Positions 1 through 8,357 of a DNA stretch of 64,000 nucleotides are shown here, piece after piece. The notes beneath the pieces were generated by a model. It saw only the letters and a list, made by a program, of their open reading frames with translations, did no database searches and was not told where the DNA came from. The stretch's first letter is position 1; each line of letters begins with the position of its first letter. Made by a program: the position numbers and the translations under genes. Location: contig NZ_JAKLWS010000018.1 of the NCBI RefSeq assembly GCF_022012475.1, positions 1 through 64,000 on the forward strand, given 5' to 3'. The stretch comes from Rhodohalobacter sulfatireducens. Lineage in GTDB: Bacteria > Bacteroidota > Rhodothermia > Balneolales > Balneolaceae.

Positions 1-22
1 TGGGACTCTAATTGCTCTGACG

Positions 23-171
23 GGTCCAGGTTTCAAATTTGAACCAGTACGAGATCTACCCATAACTCGCGCAAGTTTGCAACTTGTGCGTTAAAGATCC
101 AAGTGACAAACTTGAACTAATTTGGGAATTGTCCAGGTCATAAATGGTCCAAGTTACAAACTTGAACCAGT
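23..171. repeat. Degenerate hairpin repeat family, two best copies (23-48 and 146-171)
   Basis: Positions 23-48 and 146-171 match at 23 of 26 bases. Each has the form GGTCCA, a short palindrome of the type CAAGTT-ACA-AACTTG, then GAACCAGT. Weaker relatives lie at about 96-119 and 241-264. The palindromic core resembles the core of the 45-bp repeat interleaved with them. I see no coding capacity. This looks like a cluster of intergenic REP-like hairpins upstream of the TetR gene. Confidence 0.75.
57..101. repeat. 45-bp perfect direct repeat, copy 1
   Basis: This segment is repeated without a mismatch at 202-246. It contains a 9-bp imperfect stem, GCGCAAGTT / AACTTGTGC, with a TGC loop and one G-T wobble. 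A perfect 45-bp match 145 bp apart in non-coding DNA points to recent copying or gene conversion of a small intergenic element. Confidence 0.9.
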
Positions 172-201
172 CTGGGGTTCACTCAAGAGATGGTGGTGGA
201 T

Positions 202-246
202 TACCCATAACTCGCGCAAGTTTGCAACTTGTGCGTTAAAGATCCA
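202..246. repeat. 45-bp perfect direct repeat, copy 2
   Basis: This is identical to 57-101, with the same internal hairpin around GCAAGTTTGCAACTTG. It is followed by a degenerate relative of the shorter repeat. The rest of 247-340 holds nothing I recognise except AT-rich sequence likely to contain the promoter of the TetR gene. Confidence 0.9.
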
Positions 247-340
247 CACTGCAAACTGAACGAGCCTGAGACTCAGTCCATCCGTTAAAATGCTCAGAAA
301 AAAATACTGCTTGTTTTGTAATATTTTATTGGTTAATTTT

Positions 341-360
341 TTGACTGAACGTTAAGTCAA
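341..360. promoter_or_regulatory. Palindromic operator candidate for the TetR regulator
   Basis: TTGACTGAACGTTAAGTCAA is a 20-bp palindrome with one mismatched pair (positions 7 and 14). It ends 6 bases before the ATG of the TetR-family gene. TetR proteins bind palindromes of this size and usually repress their own operon. The placement would block transcription or its earliest steps, so autoregulation of the whole operon is the simplest reading. Binding is inferred. Confidence 0.7.
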
Positions 361-366
361 TTGAAA

Positions 367-945
367 ATGAGTCCCAGAACAGCAGAACAGAACGAAGAGA
401 TCCGGCAGCAAACACAAAAGCAAATTGTGGATGCAGCTTTTGAGCTTTTTGCCAACGAAGGCTATTCAAAAACAAGTATCGCTGCAGTGGCAAAAAAAGC
501 CGGAATATCAAAGGGATTGATCTATCACTATTTTGAAAGTAAAGAGGCAATACTCGAAGCAATTTTTGATCAATTAGTGGAAATTGGTGAACATGTAACG
601 GATTTCCCCGAGGATTTTGGTCCGGCTGAAAAGATCAAGCAGACGCTGGAACAAACATTCGAATTTATCGAAAAAGAAACGGGCATGGGACGTTTGATGG
701 TCTCTCTTGCCCTTCAACCGGGAGTGTTCGACAGCCTGAAGCCAAAACTGGATAAAGTGCAAGAGAGGCAGAGATTGATGTTCAAAGAGATTATGTGGGA
801 TTTGGGGTACTCTAAACCCGAACTGGAGGCATATCAATTGGGAGCTTTAATGGATGGTGTTTTGATGGGTTATATAACCATGGGTGAAGATTATCCTCTC
901 GCAGAATTAAAAAAGAAAATAATGGAGGAATATGTACCTGATTAA
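367..945 (+). CDS. TetR/AcrR-family transcriptional regulator
   Basis: This is a 192-residue regulator. An N-terminal helix-turn-helix (about residues 15-64) contains the typical run TSIAAVAKKAGISKGLIYHY, and an all-helical ligand-binding domain follows. I chose ATG 367 over the in-frame TTG at 361 because TTG abuts the operator-like palindrome at 341-360. The gene overlaps the next one by 14 bases and opens a six-gene operon for an ABC exporter with outer-membrane parts. It probably represses that operon until an envelope lipid or hydrophobic ligand binds. The family is certain, but the ligand is not visible. Confidence 0.92.
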   Translation: MSPRTAEQNEEIRQQTQKQIVDAAFELFANEGYSKTSIAAVAKKAGISKGLIYHYFESKEAILEAIFDQLVEIGEHVTDFPEDFGPAEKIKQTLEQTFEFIEKETGMGRLMVSLALQPGVFDSLKPKLDKVQERQRLMFKEIMWDLGYSKPELEAYQLGALMDGVLMGYITMGEDYPLAELKKKIMEEYVPD

Positions 946-1687
946 AAGAGTAATATTTACTATTGGTTTTATTGGGTTGATGGCAATTTCAGCATCTGCC
1001 CAATCTGCTGAAGAGATTGTACGGCAGGCGTATGAAAAGATGGAAGGAGAAAGTTCCAGGGCCGAGATTACAATGAAAATTGTACGACCAAACTGGGATC
1101 GAAGTGTATCTATGAAAAGCTGGAGTTTGGGCGAGGATTATAGCCTGATTCTTATTACGGCACCGGCACGCGATGAGGGAACATCATTCCTTATGAGAAA
1201 TAACGAGATCTGGAACTGGCTGCCGGATGTAAACCGGACAATCAAAATGCCGCCTTCGATGATGAGCCAATCCTGGATGGGTTCGGATTTTTCAAACAAC
1301 GATTTGGTTCGGGAGTCCTCAGTCATCACAGATTATACATACAGCTTACTGGAAGATGAAACTGTGGATGGTTACGATTGCTACAAAATTGAGATGATTC
1401 CCAAACCGGATGCACCAATTGTTTGGGATAGGGTTGTAAGTTTTATCTCAAAAGACGAGTACCTGAACCTTCGGGTGGAATATTACGATGAGGATGATGA
1501 GATGGTGAGAGTAATGACGGGATCAGAAGTGGAGCAATTAGGCGGTCGATTACTCCCAACCAGGATGGAGATGATTCCTGTTGAAGATGAAGGAAACAGA
1601 ACGATCATCACTTACCAGGATATTGAATTTGACATTGATATATCTGAACGGTTTTTCAGCATTCAAAATATGAAGAGGGTGCAGTAA
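932..1687 (+). CDS. LolA-like outer-membrane lipoprotein-sorting family protein
   Basis: This is a 251-residue protein with a signal peptide (cleavage near ASAQS, residue 23). The mature part fits the LolA-like TP0789-type family: the LMRNNEIWNWLPDVNRTIKMP region, then alternating beta strands with charged loops, as expected of a half-barrel that carries acyl chains through the periplasm. It overlaps the TetR gene by 14 bases and precedes two FtsX-type permeases, so it probably is the periplasmic carrier of this exporter. It is not the housekeeping LolA, which normally stands alone. The carrier role is inferred from family and operon. Confidence 0.8.
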   Translation: MYLIKRVIFTIGFIGLMAISASAQSAEEIVRQAYEKMEGESSRAEITMKIVRPNWDRSVSMKSWSLGEDYSLILITAPARDEGTSFLMRNNEIWNWLPDVNRTIKMPPSMMSQSWMGSDFSNNDLVRESSVITDYTYSLLEDETVDGYDCYKIEMIPKPDAPIVWDRVVSFISKDEYLNLRVEYYDEDDEMVRVMTGSEVEQLGGRLLPTRMEMIPVEDEGNRTIITYQDIEFDIDISERFFSIQNMKRVQ

Positions 1688-1777
1688 GCATAGAAAATCA
1701 GCCGTCTGCCGCTCCAAGTGGTCTGTCGGCTTACATACTTTAACTTTAGCATCATAACTGTTAACTGAACCACTGAA

Positions 1778-2998
1778 ATGCTTTACTTCAACTTAGCATG
1801 GCGAAATATCTGGAGAAATAAGCGTCGGACGATTATTACGATTCTCTCCATTGTTGTGGCGGTTTTCCTGGCCTCTGTTATGCGTTCTATGCAGGAGGGT
1901 CAATACACCGATATGATTGAAAACACTGTGGGGACATTCTCCGGCTACATCCAGATTCATGCTGATGATTACTGGGATGATAAAACACTCGACAACACGC
2001 TCGTTGCAACAGATTCCGTGTATTCAAAAATTCAAGCAGAGGAATCGGTCCGTGCAGTTGTTCCCCGGCTGGAGTCGTTTGCTTTGGCTGCGGGGCAAAA
2101 CCAAAGCAGGCCTGCCATGGTGATGGGAGTTGATATTGAGGCTGAACGAAATCTAAGTGATCCCGAAAAACGGATTCAATCCGGATCATACTTTGGAAAA
2201 AATGACGAACGCTCCGTTATTATCGGAACAGAGTTGATGCAGCGGCTGGATGTTCAGCTTGGAGACAGCCTGGTGTTAATCGGGCAGGGATTCAGAGGAA
2301 TGAGCGCGACGGGTCTGTATGAAGTCAAAGGAACTATTGCTTTCCCCAATCCACAACTCAATCGCAACCTGGTGATGATGCCAATCGAAACAGCTCAATA
2401 TTTTCTTGCTGCAGAGGACCGGTTGACTGCCCTGTCAATCATCTTAGATGATACCGAGCAGGTGGATCGTACCGTAAGTAATCTTCAGTCAAAATTTTCT
2501 GATGACTATGAAGTGATGAGCTGGGAAACGATGATGCCAGAACTGACGCAAACAATTGAAGCAGATCGCGGCAGCGGGTTGATTATGATATTCATTCTCT
2601 ACATAGTGGTTGGATTTGGAATCTTAGGAACCGTTTTAATGATGATTACCGAACGCACGTACGAGTTTGGCGTGATGATTTCGGTGGGTACGCCAAGACT
2701 TGCCATTACACTGATGCTTGGAATAGAGATTCTTTTGATGGCTTTGGTGGGTACGGCAGCCGGAATTGTGGTATCTATTCCCATCGCCTGGTATTTCAAT
2801 GTTAACCCGATTCAATTTTCGGGAGATATTGCGGCAGTCTATCAATCCTATGGATTGGAAGCCGTATTACAGTTTTCAATGGAACCTGTTGTTTTTTATT
2901 CACAAGCTATAACAGTGTTTATCATCACTCTTGTGTTTAGTCTTTTACCACTCATCAAAGCAAGCAGGTTGAACCCGGTAGAGGCAATGAGGTCTTAA
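1778..2998 (+). CDS. FtsX/MacB-type ABC transporter permease (first of pair)
   Basis: This 406-residue protein has the LolC/LolE/MacB architecture: a short cytoplasmic start (LAWRNIWRNKRRT), TM1 at about 19-37, a large periplasmic domain to about 265, then three TM segments at about 268-290, 310-340 and 365-395. The ending, ASRLNPVEAMRS, is the usual coupling motif (P-hydrophobic-EA-hydrophobic-R). It is separated by one base from a second permease of the same fold, so the transporter is probably a LolCE-like heterodimer. Such systems extract lipid or lipoprotein from the inner membrane rather than transporting across it. Confidence 0.88.
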   Translation: MLYFNLAWRNIWRNKRRTIITILSIVVAVFLASVMRSMQEGQYTDMIENTVGTFSGYIQIHADDYWDDKTLDNTLVATDSVYSKIQAEESVRAVVPRLESFALAAGQNQSRPAMVMGVDIEAERNLSDPEKRIQSGSYFGKNDERSVIIGTELMQRLDVQLGDSLVLIGQGFRGMSATGLYEVKGTIAFPNPQLNRNLVMMPIETAQYFLAAEDRLTALSIILDDTEQVDRTVSNLQSKFSDDYEVMSWETMMPELTQTIEADRGSGLIMIFILYIVVGFGILGTVLMMITERTYEFGVMISVGTPRLAITLMLGIEILLMALVGTAAGIVVSIPIAWYFNVNPIQFSGDIAAVYQSYGLEAVLQFSMEPVVFYSQAITVFIITLVFSLLPLIKASRLNPVEAMRS

Positions 2999-2999
2999 T

Positions 3000-4223
3000 A
3001 TGTTTGTAAATATTCTTAAACTCGGTTGGAAAAATGTCTGGAGAAACCCGGCGCGAAGCGGTGTTGTGATTATTGCCGTACTACTTGGAACGTGGGCAGG
3101 GATATTTTCAGCGGGATTTTTCAACGGTATGTTGCAAGACTACCTGCACAAACAGATCGAGCTTTCCATAGGCCATATGCAGGTAGAGCACCCTCAGTTC
3201 GGTGATCTGTACAATCCCAAATACTCTGTTTCAAATTCTAATGAGATTGTAAGCTATCTTGAAGCTCAACCCTATACGCGAGAGATCTCTGCAAAAAGTA
3301 TCGCAACCGGCCTTGCTCAAAGTCCTCACAGCAGTTTCGGGGTGACCATCAACGGAATTGATGTGGAAGCCGATACATCCCTGGCTATTGAGCAATATAT
3401 CACTGAGGGAGAAATGATCGATACTACATCCAGAAATCCGATCCTGATTGGGATTGAACTCGCCGAACGGCTCGACCTGGAGTTAAGATCACGAATGGTG
3501 CTGAGCTTCCAGGATGTGACAGGCGAGATTACAGGTGGTGCATTCAGAGTAGCAGGTATTTTCGACAGTTTTATAGACCAGTTTGATGAGAGCACCGTAT
3601 TTGTACTTCAAAGTGACCTGAACCGATTGCTTGGTAATATGGATGCGATCCACAACATCCGGGTTGATATGGATGATTTAGCCACGGCCGAGATGCATGC
3701 CGAAGAAATAGAGCAGGCATTTCCGGGGGTATTAGTAAAAACCTGGAGGGATATTGCCCCCGACCTCCGATATACATTTGATATGATGGACCTCACGCTC
3801 TACATCGTGATGATCATTATTATCATCGGGTTAGTTTTCAGTATCATCAATACCATGTTGATGGCCGTTCTTGAGAGAACCCGTGAACTTGGAATGTTGC
3901 GGGCAATTGGTATGAACAAATCCAGAACCTTTAGTATGGTGATGATAGAAACGGTGTTTCTGACGATGGTTGGAGCACCCGGCGGATTGCTTCTGAGCTG
4001 GCTTTGTATCACCTACTTCGGAAATGTAGGAATCGATCTGAGCGCATTTGCACAGGGACTAAACCAGTACGGTATTGGAACCGTCGTATACCCAAGTCTC
4101 ACGTGGTCATACTATCTGAATATCATGCTGATGATCGCCTTAGCTGCTTTGTTGTCGGCGCTTTACCCGGCTTGGAGAACACTAAAGCTGAAGCCGGTTC
4201 AAGCGATACGAAAGTTTAATTAG
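3000..4223 (+). CDS. FtsX/MacB-type ABC transporter permease (second of pair)
   Basis: This 407-residue paralogue of the upstream permease has the same layout: the start LGWKNVWRNPARSG, TM1 at about 20-40, a periplasmic domain, three C-terminal TM segments (IVMIIIIIGLVFSIINTMLM and two more) and the ending LKLKPVQAIRKF. The start ATG follows the stop of the first permease directly, which implies translational coupling. Two different permeases with one ATPase is the LolCDE plan. The gap to the ATPase gene contains a perfect inverted repeat (4288-4354). Confidence 0.88.
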   Translation: MFVNILKLGWKNVWRNPARSGVVIIAVLLGTWAGIFSAGFFNGMLQDYLHKQIELSIGHMQVEHPQFGDLYNPKYSVSNSNEIVSYLEAQPYTREISAKSIATGLAQSPHSSFGVTINGIDVEADTSLAIEQYITEGEMIDTTSRNPILIGIELAERLDLELRSRMVLSFQDVTGEITGGAFRVAGIFDSFIDQFDESTVFVLQSDLNRLLGNMDAIHNIRVDMDDLATAEMHAEEIEQAFPGVLVKTWRDIAPDLRYTFDMMDLTLYIVMIIIIIGLVFSIINTMLMAVLERTRELGMLRAIGMNKSRTFSMVMIETVFLTMVGAPGGLLLSWLCITYFGNVGIDLSAFAQGLNQYGIGTVVYPSLTWSYYLNIMLMIALAALLSALYPAWRTLKLKPVQAIRKFN

Positions 4224-4287
4224 GTGAGGAGGAATGAGGTATGCGCATCGTGCAGAATCTAATTATGAATACTCAAATTCTACTAAA

Positions 4288-4354
4288 GAGTCATCGGATG
4301 AGTGTTATGCAGCAGAAAGTATGATTCCGGGTGTAAATACTCATCCGATGACTC
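4288..4354. repeat. Inverted repeat with 16-bp perfect arms
   Basis: GAGTCATCGGATGAGT (4288-4303) is the exact reverse complement of 4339-4354, with 35 bases between. Each arm is itself nearly palindromic (TCATC-G-GATGA). The same core recurs as an inverted pair at 9140-9197. Here it lies inside an operon, between permease and ATPase genes, so it could form an mRNA hairpin affecting the subunit ratio. Confidence 0.85.
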
Positions 4355-4386
4355 AGATTGAACCTGAAACCAGTAACCTGAAGAAA

Positions 4387-5070
4387 ATGTCAATTATAAC
4401 AACAACCGGATTAACCAAAGTTTATAATGCAGACCAGGTTCCCGTTCATGCACTTCGGGGCGTAGACCTGACCATTGATAAGGGAGAATTTACATCCATC
4501 GTGGGGCCATCCGGTTCAGGTAAAACCACTCTGCTGAATATCATTGGCGGATTGGATGAACCGACAGAGGGAAAAGCACTGATTGATAATACAGATCTGA
4601 CGACGTTATCAGACCGAAAACTGATAAACTTCCGGCTCCATCATATCGGGTTTGTGTTCCAGGCATACAACCTGATTCCAGTCCTGACCGCTCTCGAAAA
4701 TGTCTCTTTTATTATGCAGATGCAGGGCCGGTCATCCAGGGAGTGCAGGGAGAAAAGTATTGATCTGTTGAAAGAAGTTGGGCTGGAGGATAAAATCAAC
4801 AAACGTCCATCCGAGCTTTCAGGCGGACAGCAGCAGCGAGTTGCCGTGGCACGGGCATTGGCATCGAAACCGGCATTTGTTTTAGCCGATGAGCCCACAG
4901 CCAATCTTGACTCAGTCTCAACTGCCGAACTTCTGGATATGATGCTGGAACTGAATGAACGCGAAGAGATGACGTTTGTATTTTCCACTCACGATCAACG
5001 TGTAATCGACCGCGCGAGACGTGTGGTAACTCTCGTGGACGGTAAAATTGATACAGATGAAAAGAGATGA
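4387..5070 (+). CDS. ABC transporter ATP-binding protein (LolD/MacB type)
   Basis: This is a 227-residue ATPase with all canonical motifs: Walker A GPSGSGKTT, Q-loop FQAYNLIP, signature LSGGQQQRVAVARALA, Walker B FVLADEPTANLDS and the switch histidine in FSTHD. The reading frame stays open upstream to 4234, but that extension is low-complexity, contains the inverted repeat at 4288-4354 and has no family similarity. I therefore use ATG 4387, where the usual N-terminus (ITTTGLTKVY) begins. Its stop overlaps the next start (ATGA). It would energise the two permeases encoded just upstream. Confidence 0.93.
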   Translation: MSIITTTGLTKVYNADQVPVHALRGVDLTIDKGEFTSIVGPSGSGKTTLLNIIGGLDEPTEGKALIDNTDLTTLSDRKLINFRLHHIGFVFQAYNLIPVLTALENVSFIMQMQGRSSRECREKSIDLLKEVGLEDKINKRPSELSGGQQQRVAVARALASKPAFVLADEPTANLDSVSTAELLDMMLELNEREEMTFVFSTHDQRVIDRARRVVTLVDGKIDTDEKR

Positions 5071-6284
5071 TTTCTACTCAAAAAAGAGAGAATATTGCAA
5101 GATGTACTAAGCAACCTCTCAGAGTCCGCAGGACCTGGAAGAGTTGTTTTTTTATATTCATGATCCTGAGTGTTCCATTTTCATCCCATGCTCAATTCAA
5201 TGATATTCTGGAAATCAGCGGGTATGTAAAAGAGCTCGGTCAACTTTCCATCGATAATGGTTTTTCCACATTTCGGTACGATAACATTTTGCATCACAGG
5301 CTTGAAACGGAGTGGAGTTTTACATCAAACTTTGAACTTAATGCAGACATCCGAACGAGACTACTGACCGGATATACAGTTCGAAATTCACCCGGGCTGG
5401 ATGGTTTATATGAAAACGATCCCGACCTTGTCGATCTTTGGTGGGTTTGGGCTGATTCGGATGAACTGCTGCTTCATTCCCAGATCGATCGAATGCATCT
5501 CAGTTACTTTAACGGGCCGTTGGAGATCTATGCCGGGCGACAGCGAATAAACTGGGGAAAAACCTATGTATGGAATCCCAACGACCTGTTCAATAATTAT
5601 GCCTTCCTGGATTTCGATTACGAGGAGCGTCCCGGCGTGGATGCAGTGTCTATGATCTATAACCTGGATTTTGCTTCCAGTATTGAAACGGCCGTAAAAC
5701 TGGGTGATTCCTTTGAAGAGATGGTTATTGCAGGAATGTATCGAACCAACTGGAAGCAATACGACCTTCAATTCATTGGCGGTCACTATTTTGATAAGCT
5801 GACTGTTGGGATTGGCTGGGCCGGTTACATTAAGGATGCCGGTTTCAAAGGTGAGGTCTCCTATTTTCACCCGGAGGATAATGGGTCGGAATCAAAAGGA
5901 AATATTACAACAACGGTAGGGTTGGATTACATGTTTTCGAATTCGCTCTATGCACAGGCTGAGTTGTTGTATAACGGTGGCAACAGGGGGAGAGGCAGCC
6001 CGGTTTTTGAACTATTGCAACCGCCAAGTGCAGATAATCTGTTTATCACAGAAACCGGGTATTTTTTGAATGCTTCCTATCCACTAACACCACTCACAAG
6101 TATCACAGGAGGAGTATTGGGCAGTTTTGATGAAGAATTTGTGATACTGATACCCCAAATCTCTCATTCACTCACCAATAACATCGACTTTTTAGTTCTG
6201 GCTCAACTTCTGAAAGGCTCATTTCTCACGGAATTTATCGATACACCGAATGTATTCTATTTTCGGCTGAAATGGAGTTACTAA
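5067..6284 (+). CDS. Outer-membrane beta-barrel protein of the TetR/ABC operon
   Basis: This 405-residue protein has a signal peptide with an unusually long basic n-region and cleavage near SHAQF (about residue 43). The mature part is rich in alternating aromatic strands, with GRQRINWGKTYVWNPNDLF (an alginate-export/DUF1302-like porin flavour), and ends in the aromatic FRLKWSY. The last strand and terminal aromatic fit a BAM substrate. It overlaps the ATPase gene by 4 bases and so is translated with it. I infer that it is the outer-membrane terminus of the export path. The exact barrel family is uncertain. Confidence 0.75.
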   Translation: MISTQKRENIARCTKQPLRVRRTWKSCFFIFMILSVPFSSHAQFNDILEISGYVKELGQLSIDNGFSTFRYDNILHHRLETEWSFTSNFELNADIRTRLLTGYTVRNSPGLDGLYENDPDLVDLWWVWADSDELLLHSQIDRMHLSYFNGPLEIYAGRQRINWGKTYVWNPNDLFNNYAFLDFDYEERPGVDAVSMIYNLDFASSIETAVKLGDSFEEMVIAGMYRTNWKQYDLQFIGGHYFDKLTVGIGWAGYIKDAGFKGEVSYFHPEDNGSESKGNITTTVGLDYMFSNSLYAQAELLYNGGNRGRGSPVFELLQPPSADNLFITETGYFLNASYPLTPLTSITGGVLGSFDEEFVILIPQISHSLTNNIDFLVLAQLLKGSFLTEFIDTPNVFYFRLKWSY

Positions 6285-6611
6285 GAACTTCTTCTGCCAA
6301 TTGGCTTTAACGGCTGAAGAATAACACGAACTTATTCCAATTGGCAAAGAGTTACCAAAGATCAAATAGTCATTGCGAAGTATATGAGCGCCTGCGGCAA
6401 TCTTAAGCCCGATTACACAAATTTCCAGAAGCAATGCGATGAGAAAAGTCAGCCTATTCCAGGATAATTATCAATGATAAGGTTCAAATAAAGAGGCTAC
6501 AAAATAGTAAAGTGACAAATTGATGATTACTTTAAAGTGCAAAGCAATACCACAGCTTTTTGTAGATCATGAAAGATATTTAAACAGCGCTAATAAAATA
6601 AACCAACAAAA
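6285..6611. other. Non-coding gap with a 10-bp inverted repeat
   Basis: These 327 bases separate the barrel gene from the esterase. TGCCAATTGG (6295-6304) pairs with CCAATTGGCA (6337-6346), which may mark the 3' end of the upstream operon, although no T-run follows. A leftward open frame covers part of the gap (hydrophobic, about 6330-6450), but I do not recognise it. The remainder is AT-rich leader for the gene at 6612. Confidence 0.5.
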
Positions 6612-8039
6612 ATGACAAGCATATCCGCCAAGATCCGGTTAACGGCTACGCTAATAGTTGCCACTATTTCTTTGTTTTCGGTCCTTCCAAGCAACGCCCA
6701 AACCAAACTCGCCAATATTTTCACCGATCACATGGTGTTACAAAGGGGTACCACCGTAAATATTTGGGGTACTGATGAAGCGGGGCAGTCTATTCAATTA
6801 TCCGCTTCCTGGGAGGAAGAAAGTGCTACTATATCAGATGAAAATGGTGAATGGAACTTGAAACTCAACACCCCCAAAGCCGGTGGTCCTTTCACAATTA
6901 CGGTAACCGGTAGTGAAACCATTCAACTGGAGGATATACTGATCGGCGAGGTGTGGTTTTGTTCCGGACAATCCAATATGGAAATGCCGATAAAGGGCTA
7001 TATCAACCAGCCTGTATTCGGCAGCAATGAGGCCAAATTAAATGCCGGAAATGATCAGATACGCTTATTTCATGTCCCTCATAAAGCCAGCGTAGAACCT
7101 ATGACTGATATCGAAGGGGAATGGCTGGTCGGAAGCCCGGACACCGTTGGAGATTTCAGCGCTACTGCCTACTTTTTTGCCAGAAAGTTACAACAAGCGT
7201 TAAATGTTCCCATCGGTTTGGTACATGCTTCCTGGGGCGGTTCATCGGCAGAAGCCTGGACCGATGCAGCGACCTTACGCCGGCTGCATCCTGAATTGGA
7301 AATTCCGACGGAAGTTCCGGAGGAACGCATCAATCAAGCTCCTTCTCTTTTATATAACGCCATGCTCCATCCATTAATCGGCTACACCATCAACGGAGCA
7401 ATCTGGTATCAGGGAGAAAGTAATATAGGACGTTATGAAGATTACGGTGCTCTTGTAACGGGGATGGTCAATTCCTGGCGACAAAAATGGGGGCAAGGCC
7501 AATTCCCCTTTTATTATGTACAAATTGCTCCCTACCGCTATTCCCCGGATTCACCAGTCGCTTTGCAACGAGAAGCGCAATTGGCTACCCTCGATCTCTT
7601 AGAAAATTCCGGAATGGCGGTCACACTCGATATCGGTAATTGTACAAATATCCATCCAGGAGACAAGGAAACCGTGGGAAACCGACTTGCGTATATCGCC
7701 CTGGCCAAAACTTATGGTATGGAAGGGATTGCCTACAGCGGGCCAGTTTATGATGCAATGGAAATAACCGATGATGGAAAGATCAACCTTTCTTTTCGCA
7801 TGGCAGAGCGCGGACTGTCCAGTTTTGGTAAACCGTTGAGCGGTTTTAAAATTGCAGGTGAGGATAAAGTCTTTAAAACAGCCAAAGCCCAGATTAATCG
7901 AAATAGGACTCTGAGCGTGTGGTCAGAAGAGGTGCCGGATCCGGTGGCCGTTCGTTATGCATTCGATAATTGCCCGGAAGCTACGCTTTATAATACGTCC
8001 CATTTGCCTGCTTCCTCATTTCGGACGGATGATTGGTAA
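6612..8039 (+). CDS. Sialate O-acetylesterase-like SGNH hydrolase, secreted
   Basis: This is a 475-residue protein with a signal peptide (about 1-30, SNAQ). Family blocks are clear: IGEVWFCSGQSNMEM with nucleophile Ser121, the WGGSSAEAW block, AIWYQGESNIGR with the oxyanion residues, and NIHPGDKETVGNRL with catalytic His348. The Asp expected two residues before His in many relatives is Asn here, while other relatives also carry Asn. The family removes O-acetyl groups from sialic acids or plant glycans. It stands alone between non-coding gaps and fits the glycan-scavenging content of the window. The substrate is inferred only at the level of an acetylated sugar. Confidence 0.88.
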   Translation: MTSISAKIRLTATLIVATISLFSVLPSNAQTKLANIFTDHMVLQRGTTVNIWGTDEAGQSIQLSASWEEESATISDENGEWNLKLNTPKAGGPFTITVTGSETIQLEDILIGEVWFCSGQSNMEMPIKGYINQPVFGSNEAKLNAGNDQIRLFHVPHKASVEPMTDIEGEWLVGSPDTVGDFSATAYFFARKLQQALNVPIGLVHASWGGSSAEAWTDAATLRRLHPELEIPTEVPEERINQAPSLLYNAMLHPLIGYTINGAIWYQGESNIGRYEDYGALVTGMVNSWRQKWGQGQFPFYYVQIAPYRYSPDSPVALQREAQLATLDLLENSGMAVTLDIGNCTNIHPGDKETVGNRLAYIALAKTYGMEGIAYSGPVYDAMEITDDGKINLSFRMAERGLSSFGKPLSGFKIAGEDKVFKTAKAQINRNRTLSVWSEEVPDPVAVRYAFDNCPEATLYNTSHLPASSFRTDDW

Positions 8040-8093
8040 TGAATTGGTTTAGTTTGATGAGTTTTGTCTTATAACGAAAATAACCAACTTCAC

Positions 8094-8261
8094 TTACACA
8101 GCCGTTTCTATGGTCCTTTTTTTTACGCCTTTTTCTTTTATGTCCTCCCCGTTCTCTTCACTTCGTACCAGTGCGGCAACATGGGTATCTGGATTTTTCT
8201 TGAGAAGATGATCAATAGTCATAGATCTCAAATGTCTGTTTGCACCTGTTACTAAAATCAT
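8094..8261 (-). pseudogene. N-terminal remnant of an NmrA-like NAD(P)-binding oxidoreductase
   Basis: Read leftward from ATG 8261, 55 codons give MILVTGANRHLRSMTIDHLL and then VAALVRSEENGEDIKEKG before the frame degenerates and stops. This matches the first Rossmann unit (beta1-alphaA-beta2) of NmrA/QOR2-like SDR proteins, whose usual start is ILVTGATGHLG. Here the second and third glycines of the nucleotide loop are replaced (NRHLR), and the remaining 200 or so residues of the family are absent. It is a decayed, truncated gene in the gap between 8039 and 8358. Confidence 0.75.
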
Positions 8262-8357
8262 ATTTCTAAATTTTTAATCGATTCAAAATCAACTCTTTTA
8301 AAATTGCGAAATCAATTTATTTTGGTTGAAACCAAATCAAACAATGCATCCATAACT

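Noticed and set aside
4234-4386. 51-codon N-terminal extension of the ABC ATPase
   Set aside because: It contains an inverted repeat, has no resemblance to ATPase N-termini, and the normal family start coincides with ATG 4387.
6219-6434. Leftward hydrophobic open frame in the gap after the barrel gene
   Set aside because: It resembles part of a membrane protein but has no recognisable family, no clear start, and overlaps the end of the barrel gene. I could not support it as a gene or a named pseudogene.
8064-8255. 63-codon rightward open frame between the esterase and CBM9 genes
   Set aside because: It is antisense to the NmrA-like remnant read leftward from 8261. Its protein is hydrophobic low-complexity sequence with no ribosome site or similarity.
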